Positions 8,131-17,798 of a stretch of DNA of 64,000 nt are shown piece by piece. The stretch covers positions 471,001-535,000 of the forward strand of contig NC_019757.1 in assembly GCF_000317535.1 (NCBI RefSeq), given 5' to 3'. The notes below the pieces were generated by a model. The model saw only the letters and a list, made by a program, of their open reading frames with translations. It had not been told where the DNA came from and did not search any database. Origin of the DNA: Cylindrospermum stagnale PCC 7417. Lineage in GTDB: Bacteria; Cyanobacteriota; Cyanobacteriia; Cyanobacteriales; Nostocaceae. Every line of letters starts with the position of its first letter. Within the stretch, counting starts at the first letter, position 1. A program made the translations under genes and the position numbers.

Positions 8131-11130
8131 ATGCTTGACTGGTTATTGGTTTGGGGAGTTACTCAGGCTGTTGGATTTGTTTTTAAGCCCATTTTAGAAG
8201 ACTTAGCCAAAGATGCCGCTAAAGATTGGGCTAAAGATTTATTAAAAAGCTCACTCAACAATGTTTTACTACCTAAAAAAGAACCGATAGAAATTGCTGC
8301 GGGTAAAGCACTGAAAGAATTTTTGCAACTAGTACAGCAGCAGTTAGAAGTTGCAGATATTCCCGAAGCAGAATTAAAAAACTACACCAAACCCTTAAAG
8401 CAATTTCTCAAAGATAAATCTGTTCAAGAGGTATTGGGAAGCGCCTTTAAAGAAGACTGCCAAAATATAGATAATGGCAAATTAGCAACTATCTGGAATC
8501 AGCTTAACTTATTACCACTGCCAGAAGATTTTAACTGGAAACAAGTTTCTAAGCCGTACCTCAGCAAAGTTAAAGCGATTATCCGGGAATCAGATGGTTT
8601 ACGCGCTATACTAGATTCCCAAAACTTAGAAGCAATTCAGCAAAACACTCAGGCAATTGCTGGAATAATACCTAATTTTGACTTAGAGAAATATCAAGAA
8701 GGAATTAAAGAGTGCTACAGCAACATCAAATTAGATAGTTTAGATACAAGCGGTGCTGCATATAACGAACTGAAATTATGGCGAATCTTCGTCGCTCAAA
8801 ATGTGCGCGAAATCCGCGAATTATTACCACAAGTCCACGAAATACCCAAAGAACATCAAAAACGCCTGCGAGAAAGTGACCAATTAGAAGCAGAAATTAA
8901 GTTAGAAGAATTAGAACGACACAAACGAGTTTATTCTGAACAACCAATCCGCCAAGTTTTAGATATTGTTAATTAGAAGCAAAGTTATAAATATATAGTA
9001 ATTTTGGGAGATCCCGGTTCAGGGAAATCTACCTTGTTGCAATTCCTAGCTTTGAATTGGGCAGAATCGCCTCTCAATAATGTAATTTCTCAGCCAATAC
9101 CCTTATTAATCGAATTACGCACTTATATGCGAAATCGAGAAGAGGGACATTGTAAAAACTTCCTGGAATTTTTCCATCATAGTTCTGGTGCAATTCATCA
9201 TCTCAATCAACATCAATTACATGAACAGCTAAAAATTGGTAACGCTTTGGTGATGTTTGACGGCTTAGACGAAGTTTTTGATCCAGGGAAGCGAGAAGAT
9301 GTAATTACAGCTATTCATCGCTTTACTAATGAATATCCTAATGTGCGGGTAATTGTGACTTCTCGCATCATCGGCTACAAACCACAACGGTTGCGAGATG
9401 CCGAGTTTAGCCACTTCATGCTGCAAGATTTAGAAACAGAACAAATTAAAGATTTTATCACCAACTGGCATAATTTAACTTTTACTGATGAAGTAGATAA
9501 AATAAAGAAACGCGAGCGATTGCAAAGGGCAATTGATACCTCAAAATCTATTAGAGAACTGGCGGGAAATCCCTTGTTACTAACTATGATGGCGATTCTA
9601 AATCGTCACCAAGAATTACCAAGAGATAGACCAGAACTTTATAACCAAGCATCGCGGGTACTGCTGCATCAATGGGATGTGGAACGCACTTTGGTAGAAG
9701 ATGCGAGAATAGATTCAAAAATTATTGATTACAAAGATAAACAAGCAATGCTGCGTCAGGTTGCCTACCACATGCAGGCAAATGATCAAGGGTTATCTGG
9801 TAACTTAATTAGTGACAGTGATTTAGAAAGGGTTCTGATTAATTCTCTAAAAGTCCTAGAATTTGATAAACCCAGAGAAGTTGCAAGGGTAATGATTAAC
9901 CAATTACGAACTCGCAACTTTATTTTGTGTTCTGTTGGTGCAAATTACTATGCTTTTGTTCATCGGACATTTTTAGAATATTTCTGTGGTTGGGAGTTTG
10001 TTTGGCAGTTTAAAGAAACGCAAACGCTTTCAATTGCTGACCTTAAGCAAGAAGTTTTTGGCAAACATTGGCAAGATGAGTCTTGGCATGAAGTTTTGCG
10101 CTTGATTGCGGGAATGGTTGAGCCAAGATTTGCCGGGGAGATTATAGATTATTTAATAGGTCAAAACGGAGAAGAGCAAAAATTCATCAACTTATTTTTG
10201 GCGGCTGAGTGTCTTGTAGAAGTGAGAAATTGCCAAGCAATTAAGTCAACATCTGATAAATTACTTGAGAAGCTAAAAGATTTAACTAAATACGACCTCA
10301 ATTACTATTATGAACCCTATGAAGATGACGAAGAAACTGAACTGGTTCAGGAAATTCGGACTCAAGCAATTACCGCAGTTGTAACCACTTGGAAAGATGA
10401 CCCCAAGACAAAATCTTGGCTAAAACAACGCGTTACCTCTAATGATGAATTTGTGCGAATTACAGCAGTCCAAGAATTAGCGCGGGGTTTCCAAGACGAC
10501 GCTGACACTTTACCCTTCCTCAAACAACTGGCCACCTCTGATGATAGCGATGTGCGAATTACAGCAGTCCATGAATTAGCGCGGGGTTTCAAAGATGACG
10601 CTGACACTTTACCCTTCCTCAAACAACTCGCTAACTCTGATGATGATGTGTTTGTGCGAAGTGCAGCAGTGGAAGAATTAGCGCGGGGTTTCCAAAATGA
10701 TGCTGACACTTTACCCATCCTCAAACAACTCGCTAACTCTGATGATAATTGGTATGTGCGACTTAGAGCAGTGGAAGAATTAGCGCGGGGTTTTAAAGAT
10801 GATGCTGACACTTTACCCATCCTCAAACAACGCGCTACCTCTGATGATGATAGCGATGTGCGAAGTGCAGCAGTGCAAGAATTAGCGCGGGGTTTCAAAG
10901 ATGAGCCGGGAATGTTTGAATTATTCTACAACTGTGCTGTCAATGACCCCTTTGAGGGTAGTGATCGTTTTTTGAGCAACAACCCTCGGCGAGTTGCACT
11001 TGAGATAATTATCAAGCAATATCCCAAGCATCCCCGAACTCTAGAACTGTTGCGCGACAGGGCAGAAAATGACCCAGATGAGAAAGTCCGCGATTTTGCT
11101 AAAAAGAAATTGGCAGAATTAGACAGTTAA
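8131..11130 (+). pseudogene. NACHT NTPase with C-terminal HEAT-like repeats, interrupted by an in-frame TAG
   Basis: One continuous frame of 999 codons is split only by TAG at 8974-8976. Residues 1-280 form a helical N-terminal region rich in Lys and Glu. The NACHT domain follows: Walker A GDPGSGKSTLLQ at codons 292-303, Walker B ALVMFDGLDEVFD near codon 372, VIVTSRIIGY (sensor-like Arg) and ELAGNPLLLTMMA. After about codon 690 come five HEAT-like repeats of 33-34 residues. The second half has no ribosome binding site and would start inside the P-loop strand, so it is not a separate gene. Such STAND ATPases sense a ligand through the repeat domain; several bacterial NACHT proteins act against phages, but this role is inferred here. 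The reading frame is otherwise intact, so the nonsense change looks recent, or it is read through. Confidence 0.85.
10465..10904 (+). repeat. Five tandem 99-102 base units encoding HEAT-like repeats
   Basis: Units start at 10465, 10564, 10666, 10768 and 10870 (spacing 99, 102, 102, 102). Each encodes AVxELARGFxDDADTLPxLK plus a short variable segment ending in VR. DNA identity between units is high (for example GAATTAGCGCGGGGTTT in all five), much higher than expected for old protein repeats. This points to recent duplication or gene conversion. Confidence 0.9.
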
Positions 11131-11921
11131 AATTAGAGAAAAAGCAGACTGTGAGGAATAAGCTGTTGCGCTTTTAAGAAAGCACATCAATGGCGGGCTT
11201 TTCGTCCCACCCCCACAAGAGTTGTATTAAATGATAGTATGCAAATTACAGAATTTTCAGCTTACATCTGTCAAGACAAGTAAAGTTTATGACGAAATAG
11301 TTGATTTTATTGCTACTGGCACTATTCCCCAACCTGTCATCATTTCTCAATTTTAAAAAGTAGCAAAAGAACATTTAGAAGATTTAGTTTACGGCTCTAA
11401 AAATAATGACATAACGAAAAAATAAGTAAGATTGAGACGACTTTTTTAACATATCAAGTCGTATATAAATCCCCCTAAATCACCATTTTCAAGGTGGACT
11501 TTCATAATTTCTTGCCCCCTTTTTAAGGGGGGTTGGGGGGATCTACACGATGTGGGTAAACTCTAGAAAACTTGTGTTTACACCGTAGCTTTTTTAAGGG
11601 GGGTTGGGGGAATCTAAAGCTTTTTGATATATTACCAACAAGTTTTAAAACGTATTTTAATAAAATTTTCTCGCTTGAAAATATATTTGATGCGTCGGGG
11701 GACGCATCCTACCTGTATTTTTTTTTATTTTCAAATAAAAATTTGGTTTGCAGTGAGCGATTTATCGGTTTTTACAGGCATTTTTAGGACTAAAGTCCTT
11801 ACTACGAGCTTATTATTTTAATTTCATTATTTTGCTGACGGGATTCAAATGCTGACAGATATTGCAGCGGTGACAATATGCTTCAGCATCAGCGCTACAA
11901 CGAATGAGCAAATTTAGCTAA
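11131..11921. other. Gene-poor, repeat-rich region with relics
   Basis: Beside the relic at 11231-11425, the region has two copies of TTTTTAAGGGGGGTTGGGGG (around 11521 and 11589), a repeat family that also occurs in the coding region near 51.4 kb. A perfect hairpin GATGCGTC-GGGG-GACGCATC lies at 11689-11708. The rest is AT-rich with no convincing gene. Confidence 0.5.
11231..11425 (+). pseudogene. Remnant of a small cyanobacterial protein (VYDEIVDFIA type)
   Basis: An ATG frame at 11231 reads on to KVYDEIVDFIATGTIPQPVI and stops at TAA 11354-11356. After a one-base shift the similarity continues as VAKEHLEDLVYGSKNND until about 11425. The pattern resembles the N terminus of a roughly 70-residue cyanobacterial family beginning VYEEIIDFIAxGTxPQ with xEDLIYREK after it, as I remember it. 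A stop, a frameshift and loss of the C terminus mark it as decayed. Function of the parent family is unknown to me. Confidence 0.45.
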
Positions 11922-12761
11922 CTAACGTCCCAGTATCCAGGTAACAGCTAAAAAAGCGACGCCAAATGTAATGCTAAATAACCAATTATCGAGGCGTTGT
12001 TGGTTTTTTAGCTGTATTTGTAGCTTATGTCCTAGCTCTCTGCAATTGTGATCTATGTGTTCTCGCAGGCGCTCAACTTCTCCGCGTAGCTCCCACAGGG
12101 AATTATCTGCTGTAATACTGATACTCTCTACATTTGTTTTTATTTTTTGCAGCGCTTCTTTATCGGCTCTAACTTCTATTGTTAAATTAGACAATTCTGA
12201 GTTGATAGTTTCTAGGCGAGATCCAGTGTTCAGCAGTTGCTCTATATCTGATTGTAACTGTATAACTTGGTTGACTCTACTTTCTAGCTTTTGAGCTAAT
12301 TCAGTTACTTCTTTTTTGTCTATTTCTACTTGAGATGCTAATTGATGGACTGATTTTAAATCTTGATTCAATTGCGTTTGAAACAGTGGTAAATTTTTAT
12401 CAATTTCCGCTAGTTTTTCTTTAAAATCACTGATTTTGGCGCGAGCAGAATGTAATTCTTGCTGTAAATTATCTAAATTTTCTCGATTAGTGAGTTCAGA
12501 TAATCTTCTGAGGGCATCATTATGAATGTCTTGAATTTCAAGATGCCATTGCTGAATATCTCTCTCAATGTCTTGAGTATGAGCAGCAATCCCCGCAATC
12601 TCTAATTTAATTAGATCCGCCTTATCTATTTGGACTTCTACTGCTGAATTTACTTGCTGGGTTTTCTTTAAAACCTCTTCAGCATAAATAATGCCTATGG
12701 TTATTTTATGAAATAAAGTTTTTATTTGCTCTACTATTTCGTTAGCTGTGCTTTTAATCAT
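11922..12761 (-). CDS. Coiled-coil protein with C-terminal membrane anchor
   Basis: 279 residues, not recognised as a named family. Almost the whole protein from about residue 40 to 245 is predicted coiled coil by eye: dense Glu, Lys, Gln and Leu with heptads such as LREHIDHNCRELGHKL and IQLQSDIEQLLNTG. The last 18 residues are hydrophobic (WLFSITFGVAFLAVTWILG) and end in Arg, so it is probably a tail-anchored membrane protein with its coiled coil in the cytoplasm. It has no signal peptide. A structural, scaffold or sensor role is possible; the sequence does not decide. It stands alone, with long non-coding stretches on both sides. Confidence 0.75.
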   Translation of the reverse strand: MIKSTANEIVEQIKTLFHKITIGIIYAEEVLKKTQQVNSAVEVQIDKADLIKLEIAGIAAHTQDIERDIQQWHLEIQDIHNDALRRLSELTNRENLDNLQQELHSARAKISDFKEKLAEIDKNLPLFQTQLNQDLKSVHQLASQVEIDKKEVTELAQKLESRVNQVIQLQSDIEQLLNTGSRLETINSELSNLTIEVRADKEALQKIKTNVESISITADNSLWELRGEVERLREHIDHNCRELGHKLQIQLKNQQRLDNWLFSITFGVAFLAVTWILGR

Positions 12762-13298
12762 TTAAAAAGTTTCCTAATTTGTAAAACCATTTTTAAATTA
12801 AACTTCGTTCCTCTAAAAAGTAATCCAGCTAAGGACTGAAATGGACTAGTAGCATGTCAAGCTTATTGCTAATAAATAATATTAAATTGGTAATTTAGCT
12901 CAAAAAATATGCTCTCCATCGTATTGCTTGATGCAGAACCCTTGTAGGGGCGTTGCATGCAAAGTCTCTACATTCTTTCCCAGCAGACGTCTACTTGAGA
13001 GTGCTCAATAATCTCAAGTAGCAAGCAAACAAGCGCTGTCTTCGACTAAGTTGCGAATATACTGTTAAATATTTCACCTGGATGTCCAAGAATTATGCAC
13101 CAGATCCCAAAAATCTGATTTCTACGGAGTTATTTAGTGCTCAACACCGAAAATCTGTTTACTTGCTGACAAGAGGTGGAAAGCTGATAAAAAAAGGGGT
13201 TCAGAAATTTTGAATCAGGAAATTTTGAATTCCGCGAATCCCTTTTTGCTTGTAAATGGCTAGAATTAGAAGAATTACTTACCTATTGCCTTCAGGTT
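12762..13298. other. Intergenic region with a dispersed repeat
   Basis: The main feature is one copy of a 51-base dispersed repeat at 12932-12982; see the separate entry. AAATTTTGAATCAGGAAATTTTGAATTCCGC (about 13205-13235) contains a short direct repeat of TTTTGAAT. No coding remnant or RNA gene was recognised. Confidence 0.4.
12932..12982 (+). repeat. 51-base dispersed palindromic repeat, copy 1
   Basis: Begins TGCAGAACCCTTGTAG and ends GTCTCTACATTCTTTCCCA. The core is an imperfect palindrome around TTGCATGCAA. A second copy in the same orientation lies at 58209-58259, with identical ends and a diverged centre. Confidence 0.8.
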
Positions 13299-13670
13299 TT
13301 GGCTACTGTATCTTGTTCTCGTTGCCATCAACTCATTGACAGTCAGGCTATTACTTGCCCTCATTGCCGTATAACTCTCAAAGCTTATGGACATCCCGGC
13401 ATTCCCTTGCATCGCGCTACTAAGGGCGGGTATCTGTGTGACAGTTGTACTTATCATGTTGATGATACCTGCAACTTTCCCCAACGTCCTTATGCCAAAG
13501 AATGTACTCTCTACCAAAATTTGGAAGAGAGCAAGTTAGAGTTGCAACAGCAGCATCATAGTAGCAGCTTTGGTGCAACTGTAAAAAGCTGGATTAAACG
13601 CCATCAGGCTTTACTGCTGCTACTAGGTTTATTATTGGTTTGTTTGCTGATTGCTCTGTCAAAATCTTGA
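13299..13670 (+). CDS. Zinc-ribbon protein with C-terminal transmembrane segment
   Basis: 123 residues. The N terminus has a zinc-ribbon pair CSRCHQ and CPHC, followed by GHPGIPLHRA and a second Cys cluster (CDSCTYHVDDTC and CTLY) that could bind another metal. Residues 104-119 are a strongly hydrophobic segment (LLLLLGLLLVCLLIAL), so the protein is anchored with its metal sites on the N-terminal side. I know this as a conserved cyanobacterial protein of unknown function. The only suitable start is TTG at 13299; no in-frame ATG exists nearby, and homologues as I remember them begin MATVSC, which fits. Ribosome binding site is weak. Confidence 0.7.
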   Translation: MATVSCSRCHQLIDSQAITCPHCRITLKAYGHPGIPLHRATKGGYLCDSCTYHVDDTCNFPQRPYAKECTLYQNLEESKLELQQQHHSSSFGATVKSWIKRHQALLLLLGLLLVCLLIALSKS

Positions 13671-13680
13671 CCAAGATTGG

Positions 13681-13757
13681 GTAATTGGTAATTGGTAATT
13701 GGTAATTGGTAATTGGTAATTGGTAATTGGTAATTGGTAATTGGTAATTGGTAATTG
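13681..13757. repeat. Heptamer tandem repeat, 11 perfect copies
   Basis: GTAATTG is repeated eleven times without error, in the gap between the zinc-ribbon gene and nblS. It is the same heptamer family as at 6044-6120, in the same orientation and with the same copy number. Confidence 0.95.
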
Positions 13758-13850
13758 GAGGAGACGAGAAAGAGACTTTTTTAACGATCGCTCTTTGTCT
13801 CTTTTGTCTCCCTGCACCCTGCTACCAGTCTCCAGTAACGAGCGAAATAG

Positions 13851-15824
13851 TTAAACTGTGGTGATTTCCGGTGTTTCTAGAGTAGATTCAACCACCTTGG
13901 GGATTACTTGTTCGTTAAACACGTCTAAGTCGAACCAAAAAGTGGTGCCGACGCCGACTTCACTCACCAAATTAACTTTACTGTGATGTCTGTCGATGAT
14001 ATTTCTGACAATCGATAGACCTAAACCAGTGCCTTCCAGGGTGTGAACTCGATTTTCTACGCGGAAGAAGCGGTCAAAAATTGACTGCTGGTCTTCTGGA
14101 GCAATGCCAATTCCCGTGTCGGCGATTTCAATGCGTACAATTGATGACTGATTGTGTTCGCTGGGTTTGGGATCTAGCTGGTAGGCGCGAATCGCTACTT
14201 TGCCTCCTGCCTGGGTGAATTTGAGAGAATTCCCAATCAGATTACCGAATACTTGCACCAATAAATCATAATTACCGACGACTAGGGGCAAGTTAGGGGC
14301 AAGTTCTTGAATAAGTTCAATGCCTTTATCTTTAGCATTGAGTTGGTAAGTTCGTAGTGTTTGCTCGATTGCTTGGGACAAATCCACGCCATCGAAGCTG
14401 TAGTTGCGACCAGATTCGAGTTTTGATAAATCCAAAACATCGTTAACTAAGCGGGTTAGGCGGTCAGTTTCATGGTTGACGGTTTGGAGAAATTCCTGCC
14501 GTTCTTCTACACGCAAGTCTTCGCCGTAATCGTGCAGGGTTTCGATATAGGTTTTGATGTTAAATAATGGCGTTCGTAGTTCGTGAGAAACGTTGCTGAT
14601 AAATTGGCTTTTTGCCTCGTTTAGTTCGACCTCGCGGGTTATATCTTGAACGGTGATGGCAATGCCTTTGATACTTTCTCGTTGGAGATTGAGTACTGTA
14701 GTCAAGAGAATGCGGAGTGTGCGCTTGGCTGGTAGGTTAATGGGGATGCGGAACTCGGCGCTTTCGCGATCGCCTGCTGCCATCTCATATAATGGGCGGG
14801 TGATTTCCATTTGCACTGATGGGGGCAAGTGATACAACACATTGCTACCCACCACGTCCTCCCCTTCCCAGCCAAAAATTCGCCGCGCTGTGGGGTTGAC
14901 TAAAATCACTTGCATATTATTGTCGATCAGTACGGCACCATCGGCGATGGTGGAAACTAAAGTTTCTAACTTGGCTTTTTCTGCGGTAATTTCCTCAATA
15001 TTTTGCTCGTCATAACTTTCCAACCGCTGGGCCATGTCATTAAAGCTTAAAATCAACTCTCCTAGTTCGCCCCCTAGGGGTAAGTCAATTCGCTGCTGGA
15101 AATTGCCGGCAGCAATTTGTTTGACTCCCACCAGTAGTTCTTTAATCGGTTTGGTGATCGTCAAAGCGTTAATTACTCCTGCCAAAATCACCATTACCCA
15201 AATCGTGATGAAAACGGCGATCGTCACATCACGGGTGAAATTGGTGGAGATGACTGCTGTCTGGTTGGGGTTGATGCCGATCGCCAACACACCTAAATAT
15301 TTTTTATCGACGATTAGGGGCACAAACACATCGGTAACTACCCCATCTGGGGTCATGTGTTGCCGTACCATTGGCTTTTCCCCATCACCGGGGTAATCTT
15401 CTGGCAGTTGTATCCGCCGCTCAATAGTTAGGGAATTTTCTACTTCCGCTTCCCAAAAAGGAATTCCAAAAAATATTTTTCCTGTTTGATCAGCGTAGAG
15501 CATATAACGCACGCTTGAGGTGCTGCTGTAGAAACGTTGGGAAAATTGGGACACTTCGCTGAGATTGTTGTTAGCAATTAGCGGGGCCACATTGGCAGCT
15601 AGCAGCAGTCCCAGGTCACGACCAAAGCGGGTGTCATTCAGACGTGCATCCTGCTGAATTGTATTCACCGCCCAGAAAGTCAGACCGCTCATCACCAACG
15701 AAACTACTAAAGTGGCGACAGCCAAAAGCTTGGTTTGGAGGGTAAACTCCGACCACCAATTGGCGAGTGTTTTCGACACGCCTTTGGCGAAGGCTTCTCG
15801 GATTGTTGTTAAAAAAGCTAGCAT
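13851..15824 (-). CDS. nblS: Sensor histidine kinase NblS (Hik33/DspA family)
   Basis: 657 residues with the full NblS layout: transmembrane helix (about 35-55), extracytoplasmic sensor domain, second transmembrane helix (about 200-222), HAMP domain, PAS domain (ADGAVLIDNNMQVILVNPTA), HisKA with [15 protein letters not shown] (phospho-His near residue 412), and an HATPase domain with N, G1 (DTGIGIAPED) and G2 (GTGLGLSIV) boxes. NblS/Hik33 is the conserved cyanobacterial kinase that controls high-light, nutrient-stress and cold responses, including phycobilisome degradation, with RpaB as its usual partner. RpaB is not in the window. It lies downstream of purD on the same strand, a gene order known from other cyanobacteria. 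Confidence 0.92.
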   Translation of the reverse strand: MLAFLTTIREAFAKGVSKTLANWWSEFTLQTKLLAVATLVVSLVMSGLTFWAVNTIQQDARLNDTRFGRDLGLLLAANVAPLIANNNLSEVSQFSQRFYSSTSSVRYMLYADQTGKIFFGIPFWEAEVENSLTIERRIQLPEDYPGDGEKPMVRQHMTPDGVVTDVFVPLIVDKKYLGVLAIGINPNQTAVISTNFTRDVTIAVFITIWVMVILAGVINALTITKPIKELLVGVKQIAAGNFQQRIDLPLGGELGELILSFNDMAQRLESYDEQNIEEITAEKAKLETLVSTIADGAVLIDNNMQVILVNPTARRIFGWEGEDVVGSNVLYHLPPSVQMEITRPLYEMAAGDRESAEFRIPINLPAKRTLRILLTTVLNLQRESIKGIAITVQDITREVELNEAKSQFISNVSHELRTPLFNIKTYIETLHDYGEDLRVEERQEFLQTVNHETDRLTRLVNDVLDLSKLESGRNYSFDGVDLSQAIEQTLRTYQLNAKDKGIELIQELAPNLPLVVGNYDLLVQVFGNLIGNSLKFTQAGGKVAIRAYQLDPKPSEHNQSSIVRIEIADTGIGIAPEDQQSIFDRFFRVENRVHTLEGTGLGLSIVRNIIDRHHSKVNLVSEVGVGTTFWFDLDVFNEQVIPKVVESTLETPEITTV

Positions 15825-16001
15825 CTTGAATAAAGTTGTTAGTAGTTTTTTTTGTCAACCCCAACAACTAAAAAATTAACAGTTAATTTGATAAATATGT
15901 TAGGGGGGAGATCAAGAGATGGGGAGATTGGGAGATGGGATAACTACTAACTGCTAACTCAGCACTCCCCACGCAGCACTCAATACTCCCCCGCTCAGGA
16001 C

Positions 16002-17288
16002 TCAGGACTTAAGACTTAAGACTCTGTAACCGATATCTCTACGGTAATACATCCCCTCAAACTGAATATATTTGATTCCAGCATAAGCTTGTGCGATCGC
16101 TTGCTCAAAATTTTCGCCAGTTCCCGTGACATTTAAAACTCTGCCCCCATCTGTCACTGCTTGGTGTTGCTGGTTTAACTTCGTGCCAGCATGAAATACA
16201 GTTGCGCCTGCGGCCTCTGCCTCTTTAATGCCAGTAATCACCTTACCTTTCTCGTATTCCCCAGGATAACCGCCTGAAGCAGCAACCACAGTGGCAGCAG
16301 CCCCCCCTTTCCAAGCAATCGGCGGCATTTCTCCTAAACGTTGTTGAACACAGGCCAAAATTAAATCTTCTAGGGGTGTTGCCAATAGCGGTAGAATCAC
16401 TTGCGTTTCCGGATCGCCAAAACGACAGTTAAATTCCAAAACTTTAAATTCGCCATTGGGTGCAATCATCAACCCAGCATACAATACCCCTCTGTAGTCA
16501 ATGCCCCTAGTTCTTAAAGTAGCGATCGCTCTTTCTAATACTTCTGTTTGCACACGTGCCATCAACTCAGGTGTCGCAATGGGCGCTGGGGCATAAACTC
16601 CCATCCCACCAGTATTTTCTCCCGTATCGCCCTCACCAATCCGTTTATGATCTTGAGCAGGCAACAAAGGTCGAATTGTTAACCCATCAGTCAGGGCTAA
16701 AACCGAAACCTCTTGCCCAATCAAACATTCTTCAATAACGACAAAATTTCCTGCACTGCCAAACTGCCCCTGAAAAATAGCATCAATCGCACTCTCTGCC
16801 TGTGCTAGGGTTTCGGCAACCGTCACACCCTTACCAGCAGCCAAGCCATCAGCCTTGACAACAATTGGCGCCCCCATAGCTTTCACATAAGACTTTGCTG
16901 CTGCTGCCTCCGTAAATACCGCCGCCCGTGCCGTCGGAATCCCCGCTTCCTGCATCAGGGCTTTAGCCCAAGCCTTACTCGCCTCAAGGAGCGCTCCTGC
17001 CCTCACTGGGCCAAATACCATCAGTCCTTGGCTTTGGAGATAGTCTGTAATTCCCTTTGCCAACGGCACCTCAGGCCCAACTACCACCAGAGAGATGCCA
17101 TGTGCCAATGCAACTTGGCTGATGCCCTCAAAGTCATCTACCGCTAGGGGCAAGTTTTGGCAACGTTCCATGCTTGCCGTACCCCCATTTCCTGGCACAC
17201 AGATAACTTGCTCAATTTGCTGAGATTGCAGCAGTTTCCATGCCAGAGCGTGTTCGCGCCCCCCGTTACCAACAACTAAAACTTTCAC
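16002..17288 (-). CDS. purD: Phosphoribosylamine-glycine ligase
   Basis: 428 residues, the normal length. PurD joins glycine to 5-phosphoribosylamine with ATP, the second step of purine synthesis. The N-terminal domain has KVLVVGNGGREHALAWKL. The ATP-grasp domain carries APIVVKADGLAAGKGV and VIEECLIGQEVSVLALTDG. The signature HKRIGEGDTGENTGGMGVY sits near residue 220, and VLEFNCRFGDPETQ supplies metal ligands. All are intact. The start is MKVLVVG at 17288. A 177-base gap with short degenerate repeats separates its stop from nblS, so co-transcription is possible but not certain. Confidence 0.97.
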   Translation of the reverse strand: MKVLVVGNGGREHALAWKLLQSQQIEQVICVPGNGGTASMERCQNLPLAVDDFEGISQVALAHGISLVVVGPEVPLAKGITDYLQSQGLMVFGPVRAGALLEASKAWAKALMQEAGIPTARAAVFTEAAAAKSYVKAMGAPIVVKADGLAAGKGVTVAETLAQAESAIDAIFQGQFGSAGNFVVIEECLIGQEVSVLALTDGLTIRPLLPAQDHKRIGEGDTGENTGGMGVYAPAPIATPELMARVQTEVLERAIATLRTRGIDYRGVLYAGLMIAPNGEFKVLEFNCRFGDPETQVILPLLATPLEDLILACVQQRLGEMPPIAWKGGAAATVVAASGGYPGEYEKGKVITGIKEAEAAGATVFHAGTKLNQQHQAVTDGGRVLNVTGTGENFEQAIAQAYAGIKYIQFEGMYYRRDIGYRVLSLKS

Positions 17289-17798
17289 TTATTTCCTCGT
17301 GCGTCCCTTGCGAAACGAGAATGCCTTAGGGCTACTCGCGGATCAATTTTTTCATCAATCCTCCTGCTTATGCAAGCCCCGTCACCTTATTTCTAAGTTT
17401 AACCACGGCTGCTCCCACTAGCTGCCAGCTTTCGCTACTATATTTTATGCTGAATTTGCTTTTAGCATTGATCCCGGTAATTTGGTACATTTATGGTTGG
17501 CATTAATAAACAATTAAGAATTAAAAATTAAGAATTAAAAATAGAAGACTGTTACATAAGGGGATGTAAACTCCGACTGAATCACTTTTCTACGTGCAGA
17601 CGAATGGGTATTAGACCCTAATATCCTGAAAAACAACTGAAATTCACACTAATTAATTCAATTCTTCCAGTGTTTGCTATGTTTTTTTAAGCTTGAAAAT
17701 AGTTAAGTTTAAAATAACTATGAAGTAATAGCGATTATTGGTAGCTAGTATTAGCCTGTGAATATTGGAAAGCAGAAAATCTTAAAAAGACCGGGAAC
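17289..17798. other. Intergenic region between divergent purD and epimerase gene
   Basis: About 510 bases, expected to hold promoters in both directions. A short direct repeat of AAGAATTAAAAATT lies around 17515-17543. No riboswitch-like conserved core, RNA gene or gene relic was recognised. Confidence 0.35.

Noticed and set aside
10362-10898. A 178-codon minus-strand frame with a perfect 33-residue repeat opposite the NACHT repeats
   Set aside because: The repeats are a mirror of the HEAT-like units. The plus-strand frame has the domain logic and continues the NACHT protein.
9004-11130. Second half of the NACHT gene as an independent 708-residue protein starting at TTG 9004
   Set aside because: The start would lie within the P-loop strand, there is no ribosome binding site, and it is exactly in frame with the first half across a single TAG.
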